A DNA stretch of 8,445 bases from Desulfobacterales bacterium (GTDB taxonomy: Bacteria; Desulfobacterota; Desulfobacteria; Desulfobacterales; UBA5852), in assembly GCA_016735415.1 (NCBI GenBank), contig JAERRP010000348.1:1-8445 (forward strand), written 5' to 3'. A program made the position numbers and the translations under genes. The notes beneath the pieces are model-generated. The model was not told the origin of the DNA, searched no databases, and was given only the letters and a program-made list of their open reading frames with translations. Of the stretch, positions 1 through 6,483 are shown in pieces (the stretch's first letter is position 1; every line of letters starts with the position of its first letter).

Positions 1-357
1 GGGACTCAGCTTATTGAAGCTGAGAAACATGTCGGCGTACTTGGAACCCGGCCCGTTCTGGATATAGTCCTGTAAATAGACGGACTGGCGGCTGAGGTGG
101 TTGACCATGAAGTCGATGACCAGGTCGAACTCCGCTCCGATACGCTCCACGTCATCCTAGGAGCCGAAGGCCGGGTCCACGTCCATATAGGTCAGGGGGG
201 CGAACCCGCGGTCGGCCGACGACGGGTAGAACGGCAGAATGTGGACCCCGCCCACGGCTTTTCGAAGGTGGCGTTTCAGAACGTAGTGGAGCTCTAGCAG
301 GTTGATTCCCAGCGAATCAGGGTCGGTGATGAGCTGGACTCTATTTTTAATGCCCAT
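1..357 (-). pseudogene. GH13_18 sucrose-phosphorylase-type gene, 5' part, interrupted by an amber codon
   Basis: This is the start of a glycoside hydrolase family 13 subfamily 18 phosphorylase, leaving the window at position 1. Members split sucrose (or glucosyl-glycerate/-glycerol) with phosphate to give glucose-1-phosphate in the cytoplasm. Seen: residues 1-66 carry NRVQLIT, GGVHILPF, SSADRGFAPLTY and VDPAFGS, typical of the family N-terminus. Codon 67 is TAG (159..157), and the same frame then stays open for 52 codons to the window edge. That stretch carries DDVERIG and the GH13 region-I motif D-F-M-V-N-H, then LSRQS. The family has a Trp before DDV (GSWDDV), so one G-to-A change (TGG to TAG) explains the stop. 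The ATG at 357 lies 8 nt after an AAGGA box and overlaps the end of the sucrose-phosphate synthase gene by 11 bp. Exact substrate cannot be told from this portion; sucrose is favoured by context. Recent mutation, sequencing error or suppression are all possible. Confidence 0.82.
5..24. repeat. Perfect 8-bp inverted repeat at window start
   Basis: CTCAGCTT and AAGCTGAG flank a 4-nt loop (ATTG). It lies inside the GH13 reading frame, where it encodes part of LSFNKLS, so it may be coincidental. Its position at the very end of the sequence could also mark an assembly stop. Confidence 0.5.
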
Positions 358-2551
358 GGCAATTTTCCTTGATCTTGTTGGTGAAGCGATAGTGTTCAAT
401 GCCTTCCAGGATGCCCCCGGCGCAGGGGGTTTTGGCAAAAAAGACCTTGCGAAGACCCTTGAGCGCGTCGAGCTCTGCGCTGTGATTGCCGACCACGACA
501 GCCAGGGGTTCACCGCGCAGCATCTCGGCGTCGTTTCCGGAATCGCCGCACACGAAAAACTGCCGCAGGGGGATGACCCACTTGTAGCCTAAATAGCGGA
601 TGGCCTTGCCCTTGGAGGCCCGGTAAGGCAGGATGTCGAGGTACTGACCGTGGGAGTAAATCAGGCTGCAGCGGCACTTGCTGGACACCAGCCGGTTGTG
701 GATGGCGGCCAGGCGGTCCTTGCCCGGTTCCATGTAGTAGCTGATCTTGAACGGGCGCTGGGTATCGGCCTCCTGGTACAGCAGCCAGGGAAAGGCCTTG
801 AGCAGTTCGGTAATTTTGTCCCGTTTCCACTTGTGCTTGATGTGGGTGGCCCAGTCCTGGCCGAACTGATTATCCGGCCCGTAGTAGATTTCGGCGCCCA
901 CGGAACTGATGATCAGGTCGGGGGTGGGGATGTCGTGCCGTTTCAGGATCTCCCGGGCCGAGTCGATGTGGCGCCCGGTGGCAACACCGAATCCCATGCA
1001 GTCGCGGTTTCCCCGGATGAAGGCCACCAGTTCGTCGAGTCGGGAATTGTCTTCGCCGATAAGGGTGTTGTCGATGTCGGTGATGAGAAACGAGCGCATC
1101 GAGAGCAGGCGCCGGCCGATATTGTCTGTGGGGGCGACGGTGTTCATGCCGGTGGCCTGAATTTGGGCCATCAGTTTGCTGATGCGTCCGGCATAAGTGG
1201 CGGCGTGGTTTTTCCAGGTATAGTGGCGGCGCACGTTGAGGACGCCGTTTTTGGAATAGGTCTCCCACAGCTGCGGGTCGGTGATGATTTTTTTGATTGC
1301 GGCAGCGACATTCCCGGGCCGGGTCGGGTTCACCAGAATGCCGTTTTTACAGTTGTGCATGATGTCCTCGGGCCCGCCATCCCGGGTGGCTACGATGGGC
1401 AGCCCGGAGGCGGAGGCCTCCAGCAGCGTCAGTCCGAAGGGCTCCACCAGGGCCGGATTGACGAAGACCCCCCGGCTGTCGGCGGCAATCCGGTAGAGGG
1501 CCGGTACCTCGAGCTCGAAGTCGTGCTTCTTGGGGATAGCCATCTTCCCGTAGAGGTCGTACTTGTCCATCATCAGCAGCATCCGCGTCAGCACTTCCCG
1601 CTCGTTTTGCTCCATGGTGTCAATATCTTTGCGGATGCCGGCAAACACGGCCAGATTGGCCATCGCCTGCAGCTCGAGGTCTTCACCATAGGCTTGGACC
1701 AGGCCGGAGATATTTTTCCGTTTGTCGGGTCGGCGCAGGGCTAATATCAGCGGTTTTTCGGGGTGCAGGAAAAATCGATTCAGCTCCTTGAGCATGGATG
1801 CCTGGGCGTACATGACATCTTCGCCGATGTCGTTGGTGGAGATCATGTCGTGATAGAAGGGATAGAACTTGTCGATATCGATCCCCGGGGGAACCACGGC
1901 ATACCCGGGGACGTCCTTGTTCTCATAGAGGCCCCACTGCTCGACCACTTCCTGGCGGGTGCTGGCAATCACGAGGTCGGCGTTGGCCAGGATATCCTCC
2001 TCGGTGGCGATGCGGCGATCGATCTTGATTTTTTTGATGATATCCGCCTTCCGCATGCCGTCAGCCAGGAGCTTCTGCTGTTTGGGTCGGCCCAGGGAAT
2101 GGCCTGTATAGATAAACGGCAGCCCGAAAATCCTGGCCAGATGCATGGCCACGTAGCCGGCATCGGGGTAATGGCCGTGGACGAGGTCCGGCAGCCTGCC
2201 GTTTCCCTTGTTGAACTTGATGGTTTTATCTACGAATTCATCGAGGTGCGGCCACAGAAGTTCTTTGCGCATGTATTTTCGGCCCCCGCACTGGACGCGC
2301 ACAATGCGAAATTTTTCGTTCACCTCCTCGACGGGCAGGCGATAGTCATCGGAAACACGGCGGTCCTGGATGAGGCGGGTAAAGAGATCCACACATCCGA
2401 TATCGGAGCGCCAGCTCAGCTCCCGCCCCAATTCCAGCACATATTTGATCTGGCCGCCCGTATCGGCATCGCGGCCAAGTTCCATGTTTTCGCCTCGGAT
2501 CAATCCGTGGATGCTGAACATCTGGACATAGGGCTTTTTTCCTTCACTCAT
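347..2551 (-). CDS. sps: Bifunctional sucrose-phosphate synthase / sucrose-phosphate phosphatase
   Basis: This 734-residue cytoplasmic enzyme should convert UDP- (or ADP-) glucose + fructose-6-P to sucrose-6-P and dephosphorylate it to sucrose. Residues ~7-460 form a GT-B family 4 glycosyltransferase: MFSIHGLIRGEN (11-22), DADTGGQ (28-34), GHYPDAGY (126-133), TGHSLGR (149-155), VPPGID (220-225), RRPDKRKN (273-280) and the nucleotide-sugar motif EPFGLTLLEASASGLP (370-385). Residues ~486-725 form a HAD-IIB sucrose phosphatase: DIDNT (492-496, nucleophile and acid/base Asp492/Asp494), ATGR (524-527), ASKGKA (645-650) and GDSGND (669-674). All catalytic motifs look intact and the length is normal for a fused enzyme. 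ATG at 2551 overlaps the kinase stop (ATGA) and has GGAG 7 nt upstream. Sucrose here is probably a compatible solute or carbon reserve; that role is inferred. Confidence 0.95.
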   Translation of the reverse strand: MSEGKKPYVQMFSIHGLIRGENMELGRDADTGGQIKYVLELGRELSWRSDIGCVDLFTRLIQDRRVSDDYRLPVEEVNEKFRIVRVQCGGRKYMRKELLWPHLDEFVDKTIKFNKGNGRLPDLVHGHYPDAGYVAMHLARIFGLPFIYTGHSLGRPKQQKLLADGMRKADIIKKIKIDRRIATEEDILANADLVIASTRQEVVEQWGLYENKDVPGYAVVPPGIDIDKFYPFYHDMISTNDIGEDVMYAQASMLKELNRFFLHPEKPLILALRRPDKRKNISGLVQAYGEDLELQAMANLAVFAGIRKDIDTMEQNEREVLTRMLLMMDKYDLYGKMAIPKKHDFELEVPALYRIAADSRGVFVNPALVEPFGLTLLEASASGLPIVATRDGGPEDIMHNCKNGILVNPTRPGNVAAAIKKIITDPQLWETYSKNGVLNVRRHYTWKNHAATYAGRISKLMAQIQATGMNTVAPTDNIGRRLLSMRSFLITDIDNTLIGEDNSRLDELVAFIRGNRDCMGFGVATGRHIDSAREILKRHDIPTPDLIISSVGAEIYYGPDNQFGQDWATHIKHKWKRDKITELLKAFPWLLYQEADTQRPFKISYYMEPGKDRLAAIHNRLVSSKCRCSLIYSHGQYLDILPYRASKGKAIRYLGYKWVIPLRQFFVCGDSGNDAEMLRGEPLAVVVGNHSAELDALKGLRKVFFAKTPCAGGILEGIEHYRFTNKIKENCHGH
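366..370 (-). promoter_or_regulatory. Ribosome binding site for the GH13 phosphorylase
   Basis: AAGGA, 8 nt before the ATG at 357, lies inside the last codons of the sucrose-phosphate synthase gene. It fixes the phosphorylase start and the 11-bp gene overlap, and rules out the longer in-frame extension up to 513, whose residues resemble nothing in the family. Confidence 0.7.
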
Positions 2552-3447
2552 GGATGATCTCCAAAGAATGGTTTCCAGGGGTCGTAAAACCGGAGGTCGT
2601 CGGGGACCGCCCCGGCCAGCCGGCAGATACCGGCAGCAAAATCGCCAGCCGTCGCCGCAACCTTCTCCAGCGGCTGTCGCTGCAGCATACCGAGGGCCAG
2701 TACAGCGGTATATCCGTCGCCGGCGCCCACCGTGTCGACAACGGGATCAACCGGCGAGGCCGGTGTGTCGATGCGATCCCCGCCATGGATGATGGTGCTG
2801 CCCCGGGCGCCTCGGGTAATGGCGATCACAGCGATGTGATACCAGTCCATGAGATATTCGGTCAATGCGGCACCGGTCGCTTGTAAACCAAGCAGCCGTC
2901 CGATCTCTTCGAGCTCGTTTTCATTGAGTTTGAGGACGTCGGCAAAGTGCAGGCACTGGATTACGGTTTCCGGTTTATAGTGTGGGGGTCGCAGGTTGAG
3001 GTCGCAAAAACAGGTGGCGGCGGCCGGTCGCCTTTCCAGCGCTGTCTTAAGCTGTTCATAGCCGGCGGGGCTTCTCTGAATCAGCGATCCGAAGTAGATC
3101 AGGCGGGCATCGGCCCAATCCGGGTCGCGGGGCAGTTGATCGAGCGTTAGGTGGTCGTAAGCGACGTCTTCGCGGATGGAGAAGGCCGGTACCCCCCGGT
3201 TGTCCAGTGTTATGTCGACAACGCCGGTGAGGTGGTCGGGATCGGTCTGGATATCCGTCACTCTAAACCCGCGACTTCCGAGCATTTGTTGGAATCGACC
3301 GCCATCGGCGTCGTTGCCGACACGAGTGATCAGCCGCACCTGGCCTCCGAACTGCTTCAGGTGGCAGGCAACATTGAACGGTGCTCCACCGGGGCGGTCT
3401 CCAGCAGGAAATCGATCGATTAATACTTCTCCGATAACAAAAATCAT
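2548..3447 (-). CDS. PfkB-family sugar kinase, probably fructokinase
   Basis: This 299-residue ribokinase-like (PfkB) ATP-dependent sugar kinase is cytoplasmic. Seen: N-terminal GEVLIDRFP (6-14), the sugar-binding GGAPFN (20-25), CDLNLRPP (148-155), KLNENELE (173-180) and the C-terminal signature DTVGAGDGYTA (238-248), whose Asp244 is the expected catalytic base. Length and motif order are complete for the family. It is first in the operon and its TGA overlaps the sucrose-phosphate synthase ATG (ATGA). Fructokinase is inferred from context: a downstream sucrose phosphorylase would release fructose, and fructose-6-P is the acceptor for sucrose-phosphate synthase. Methanotroph sucrose clusters also carry a fructokinase beside sps. 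The ATG at 3447 has no good Shine-Dalgarno sequence but lies 7 bp after the stop of a 24-codon ORF, so translation may be coupled. Other sugar substrates remain possible. Confidence 0.88.
   Translation of the reverse strand: MIFVIGEVLIDRFPAGDRPGGAPFNVACHLKQFGGQVRLITRVGNDADGGRFQQMLGSRGFRVTDIQTDPDHLTGVVDITLDNRGVPAFSIREDVAYDHLTLDQLPRDPDWADARLIYFGSLIQRSPAGYEQLKTALERRPAAATCFCDLNLRPPHYKPETVIQCLHFADVLKLNENELEEIGRLLGLQATGAALTEYLMDWYHIAVIAITRGARGSTIIHGGDRIDTPASPVDPVVDTVGAGDGYTAVLALGMLQRQPLEKVAATAGDFAAGICRLAGAVPDDLRFYDPWKPFFGDHP
2559..2562 (-). promoter_or_regulatory. Ribosome binding site for sucrose-phosphate synthase
   Basis: GGAG, 7 nt before the ATG at 2551, sits within the last codons of the kinase gene. 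It supports the ATGA start-stop overlap as the real junction. Confidence 0.7.
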
Positions 3448-3454
3448 AAAACGG

Positions 3455-3529
3455 TTATTCGCTTTCGGTTGGCGTAATGGTGGTCAACCGGAGCGCATCG
3501 GCAACACCCCAGGCAACGGTGATCTTCAT
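3455..3529 (-). CDS. Possible 24-codon leader ORF upstream of the sugar kinase
   Basis: This short frame runs ATG (3529..3527) to TAA (3457..3455) and encodes MKITVAWGVADALRLTTITP followed by TESE. An AGGG lies about 9 nt upstream of the ATG. Its stop is 7 bp before the kinase ATG, which lacks a clear Shine-Dalgarno sequence of its own, so re-initiation or coupling from this ORF could drive the operon. I recognise no family. It has no run of regulatory codons of the classic attenuator kind. An ORF this short can occur by chance, so confidence is low. Confidence 0.3.
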   Translation of the reverse strand: MKITVAWGVADALRLTTITPTESE

Positions 3530-3550
3530 GGCTATCAACCCTGCTGTCAA
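3522..3550 (-). promoter_or_regulatory. Weak sigma70-like promoter candidate for the sucrose operon
   Basis: A perfect -35 box TTGACA (3550..3545) is followed, after 17 nt, by GAAGAT, which matches only 3 of 6 consensus -10 positions. The -10 would fall on the start of the 24-codon ORF, so if this promoter is real that ORF is not translated from its transcript. The two calls are alternatives. Confidence 0.22.
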
Positions 3551-3625
3551 AATGCAAGGGAACTAACGGAATCAGATCGTCAAGAGCGCGCCTGGAGAAA
3601 TATTTTTTTTATAGTGATAACGGTT

Positions 3626-3647
3626 AGGGAGGTGGATCCAAGTCCCT
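3626..3647. promoter_or_regulatory. 22-bp interrupted palindrome, possible operator
   Basis: The dyad AGGGA-gg-TGGA|TCCA-ag-TCCCT has arms of 5 and 4 bp on each side, symmetric about 3636/3637. It lies 55 bp past the end of the flavoprotein frame and 179 bp upstream of the kinase start, next to an A/T tract (3601-3613). It has no loop and no following T-run in either direction, so a protein-binding operator fits better than a terminator. No regulator gene is in the window to pair with it. Confidence 0.3.
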
Positions 3648-3701
3648 GGGATTACGAAGAGGCCATTCGATAGATCGGGGAGCGGAAAATCTGATAGCAC
3701 T

Positions 3702-5270
3702 TTATCGCTTCAGGGCCATGAGTTTATAAAAAATGCTCTTGACGGTGGGGGTCAGGCGATCACGGTTGTAGGCGTCGCCGCACTGACGGATGGCTTCGGC
3801 CGACGTGGGGTAGGGATGAATCACATTGGCCAGTTTGCCCAGCCCCATGCCGCTTTGCATGGCCACCGTGATCTCGCTGATCATATCGCCGGCGTGGCTG
3901 CCCACGATGGTGGCGCCCAGGATTTGATCGGTGCCCTTTTTCACATGCATCTTGACAAATCCTTCCGTGGTGCCTTCCAGAATACTGCGGTCAACATCGT
4001 TGAATTCCACGCCGGCGGTTTCCAGGCCCAGTCCGCTGACCGACGGTTTGCGACCGGCGGCCACCAGCAGGGCGTCGAATGCCAGGGCACGTTCACCCCC
4101 GTCCTCTTCCAGAACCACGGTCACGCCATTGGGCCCGTCGCCGCGTTCCACGCGCTTGTAGCGGGCATGGAAGGGAAAGGTGACGCCGTCCCGCTGCAGG
4201 GCGGTTTTGACGATGGCCGCGGCCGCCGGATCTTCCTTGGGCAGGATCTTGTCGCTGCGAGAAAAGACTGTCACCTGCGAACCAAGCCGCTGGAAGGCCT
4301 GAGCCAGTTCCAGCCCGATGGGCCCTGCGCCGATTATCCCCAGGCGCGCCGGCCGTTCGGTCAGGTTGAAGACCGAAGCATTGGTGAGGTACGGTGCCTC
4401 TTTCAGGCCCGGTATGTTGGGAATGGCCGCCGTCCCGCCGGTGGCCACCACGGCTTTGGCAAAATGGAGTGTCCGGCCGTTGGCTTCGATGGTGTTCCGG
4501 CCGGTAAAGACCCCTTTACCCAAAAAAACATCCACACCGAGCTGCGCGGAATAACGCCTGGCCGAGTCCACCGGCGAAATTTGCGCGCGTAAGCGGCGCA
4601 GGCGCTCCATGACCTGGCCGAAATCCACCGTCACTTCACCTTCGATGTTGATACCGAACGCGGGCGCCTGGCGCACGGCCGCCGCCGCCCGGGCGCAGCG
4701 CAGCAACGCTTTGGAGGGCACACAGCCGACATTGAGGCAATCGCCGCCGAGCAGATGGGATTCGATCAGGGCCACGCGGGCGCCCACTCCGGACGACGAT
4801 ACCAGCCCACCGGCACCGGCGCCGATCACCACTAGGTTGTAGGAGGTCTGGGGCGTGGGATTGACCCACTTTTTGGGATGCACATTGTCCAGCAGTCTGG
4901 CATTGTATTTATCCAGGGGGGCGAGGCCCCTGGTGTCGAGGTCGTCCTGGGCCATGGCGGCCAGATCCGGATCTTGCCCGGGGATGGCGGGCTGGAGCGT
5001 TTCCAGACTGGCTTTATCTTTGGTCGGCACCAGCGGTGCAATGAAATCGGTCCAGCTGACGGCGCTGCCGTCGGGCACCGTGCCGATGGTGCCGTGATCC
5101 TCATCCGAAACAAAGCGATAGAAGAGGTGTTCATTTTTGAAAATATGGGCCTGCTGGACATGATGAAACACGCCGGCATTGAGCAGAAGGTTCCCGATCC
5201 GCACCGCATCCTCTTCTTCGGCGGCAATCCCGGCGACGACCAGCTGCGCGACCGCCTCGCTCCCGATAAA
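3702..5270 (-). pseudogene. DEP-domain flavoprotein disulfide oxidoreductase (mercuric-reductase-like), internally deleted
   Basis: Seen: a DEP domain (FIGSEAV, then AVRIGNLLLNAGVFHHV, HLFYRF; residues ~304-359 of the chimera) lacking its first ~20 residues. Next comes a linker with APLDKYNARLLDNVHP and a pyridine-nucleotide disulfide reductase: FAD motif GAGAGG (453-458), redox-active GGDCLNVGCVPSK (Cys481/Cys486), VVATGGTAAIPNIPG (577-591), NAD(P)H motif GAGPIGLE (617-624), AAGRKPS (707-713) and the C-terminal HPYPTSAE (788-795). The family has ~90 more residues between GVEF and DVDR (723-731), including the TTNPRIYAAGDV-type second FAD motif, and ~3 more residues between LVSS and GVGAR. 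This portion is ~379 residues against about 475 for relatives, as I recall them. The usual role is an NAD(P)H-dependent oxidoreductase of unknown substrate. Catalytic Cys and His-Glu residues survive, but FAD binding should be lost. Confidence 0.82.
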
Positions 5271-6290
5271 GCCTTTGCGGTAGTTGATGTTGCCATTTTC
5301 CTTGCCGTACTGCGCGCATTTGTCATGAATGTCCTGCATGACCTCGTGCAGGCGCCGGTCCAGTTTCTCGCGCGACCCGGACATGCGCATGCTGTTCTGG
5401 GTCATCTCCATACCCGAAACAGCCACGCCGCCGGCATTGGCGGCCTTGCTGGGGGCATATAAAATACCGGCCGCTAAATAAGCATCGATGCCCTCCTGAT
5501 CAGTGGGCATGTTGGCCCCTTCGGCCACGGCCAGACAACCGTTTTTGATCAGCGTACGGGCATCCTCCCCGATGATTTCGTTCTGAGTGGCGCAGGGCAG
5601 GGCCAGATCGCAGGGGACCTGCCACGGGCGTTGGCCTTCATGAAAGGCAACCTTGAAGTGATCGGCATATTCACGGATGCGGCCGCGGCGCACATTTTTA
5701 AGTTCTTTGATCCATTCCAGCTTCTCCGGCGAAATTCCATCGGGGTCATGGATGAAACCGGAAGAATCCGAAAGGGTCACCACCCGGGCGCCTTTTTGCG
5801 TGAGTTTTTCCACGGTATACTGGGCCACATTGCCGCTCCCGGAAACCAGGGCGACCTTGCCGTCGATGGTGTGGCCATGGTGTGCGAGCATATTGTCCAG
5901 CATATAGACGGCGCCGTACCCTGTGGCTTCGGTGCGAATCAGGCTGCCGCCAAAGGAAAGGCCCTTGCCGGTCAAAACCCCGGTAAACTCATTGGTCATA
6001 TGTTTGTACTGGCCGAACATGAAGCTGACTTCACGGGGCCCCACACCGATGTCACCGGCCGGCACATCGGTGTGGGGACCGATATGGCGTGCCAGGGCCG
6101 ACATGAACCGCTGGCAAAACCGCATCACCTCACGCTCCGATTTCCCCCTGGGATTGAAGTTGGCGCCGCCCATGGACAACCCGGTGAGGCTGTTTTTAAG
6201 GGTCTGTTCAAAGGCGAGAAATTTGAGCGTATCCAGTTGAACGTCGCGGTGAAAACGAATGCCGCCCTTATAGGGACCGATGGCACGTTC
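5271..6290 (-). pseudogene. gdhA: NADP-type glutamate dehydrogenase remnant (gdhA), lacking N- and C-termini and catalytic lysine
   Basis: The family interconverts glutamate and 2-oxoglutarate + ammonia in the cytoplasm. Seen: the frame opens at ERAIGPYKGGIRF just after a TGA, continues through EQTLKNSLTG and MGGANFNPRGKSE, then TDVPAGDIGVGPRE, GKGLSFGGSLIRTEATGYG, the Rossmann motif SGSGNVAQ (113-120), LPCATQNE (194-201), AEGANMPT (219-226) and KAANAGGVA (245-253). From MGG onward it is collinear with the E. coli enzyme until NINYRKG, where ANIAGFVKVADAM-type sequence should follow but DEP sequence begins. The usual MGGAKGG(A/S) box is shortened to MGGA, deleting the Lys equivalent to Lys125 of Clostridium symbiosum GDH. 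About 85 N-terminal residues are missing; the DNA upstream of 6293 shows only stop-ridden, unconvincing similarity. Almost certainly inactive as GDH. Confidence 0.88.
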
Positions 6291-6437
6291 TCATTTCGGT
6301 CAGGCGCATCGATAACCCGCCTGATAATTAATCGTTATTCCGCGAAATTCCTTACACGAAGGGGGGCAAGTCCACCATCGACGCATGGAAAACGTCATGC
6401 GGTCGATTCAATTTACAAGGATGGTTGATTTGTCGCC

Positions 6438-6474
6438 TTCGCTATGCAAGGTTTGAGGCCTTGCCATAGGCGAA
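6438..6474. repeat. Imperfect hairpin in the gene-free spacer
   Basis: The left arm TTCGCTATGCAAGG (6438-6451) pairs with CCTTGCCATAGGCGAA (6459-6474) around a 7-nt loop, with two single-base bulges. No T-run follows on either strand, so it is not a canonical intrinsic terminator. It may be a leader structure of the hydrolase transcript or a small dispersed repeat. Confidence 0.45.
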
Positions 6475-6483
6475 AAGGATGGT

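Larger units (their letters stand above)
3702..6290 (-). pseudogene. Chimeric open frame: truncated glutamate dehydrogenase - DEP domain - flavoprotein disulfide reductase, with internal deletions
   Basis: One frame stays open from the codon after TGA (6293..6291) to TAA (3704..3702). The first plausible starts are TTG at 6179 or ATG at 6173; neither precedes the GDH fold. Numbered from the TTG (825 residues): GDH ~1-303, DEP ~304-359, a linker ~360-446 that contains DNVHPKKWVNPTP, and a flavoprotein 447-825. Relative to the parent families the frame lacks the GDH N-terminus, a 4-residue piece holding the catalytic Lys, the GDH C-terminus and DEP N-terminus (junction at YRKG, 300-303), ~3 residues of the FAD-binding helix (~461-464) and ~90 residues near 727. 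Every loss after 6290 preserves frame. A functional fusion enzyme seems unlikely because both active sites are damaged. Ancestrally this was probably two adjacent minus-strand genes, gdhA then the DEP-flavoprotein. Assembly collapse is an alternative. Confidence 0.75.

Noticed and set aside
157..159. TAG read as pyrrolysine in the GH13 gene
   Set aside because: The position is a conserved Trp one transition away from TAG, and no pyl gene is in the window. Pyrrolysine there would be unexpected, so mutation or read error is preferred.
650..1744. Long plus-strand open frame (364 codons) opposite sucrose-phosphate synthase
   Set aside because: It lies wholly antisense to a gene with many conserved motifs, shows no recognisable domain, and is the expected mirror of GC-rich coding DNA. 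The same applies to the plus-strand frames at 1763-2557, 3816-4592, 4878-5462 and 5631-6428.
3176..3673. 165-codon plus-strand frame reaching into the kinase leader
   Set aside because: Mostly antisense to the kinase, no motif, and low-complexity translation; regarded as chance.
3702..6290. Genuine bifunctional GDH-flavoprotein fusion enzyme
   Set aside because: The GDH half lacks its catalytic Lys and N-terminal substrate domain, and the flavoprotein half lacks much of its FAD site. The long open frame alone does not support a working enzyme.
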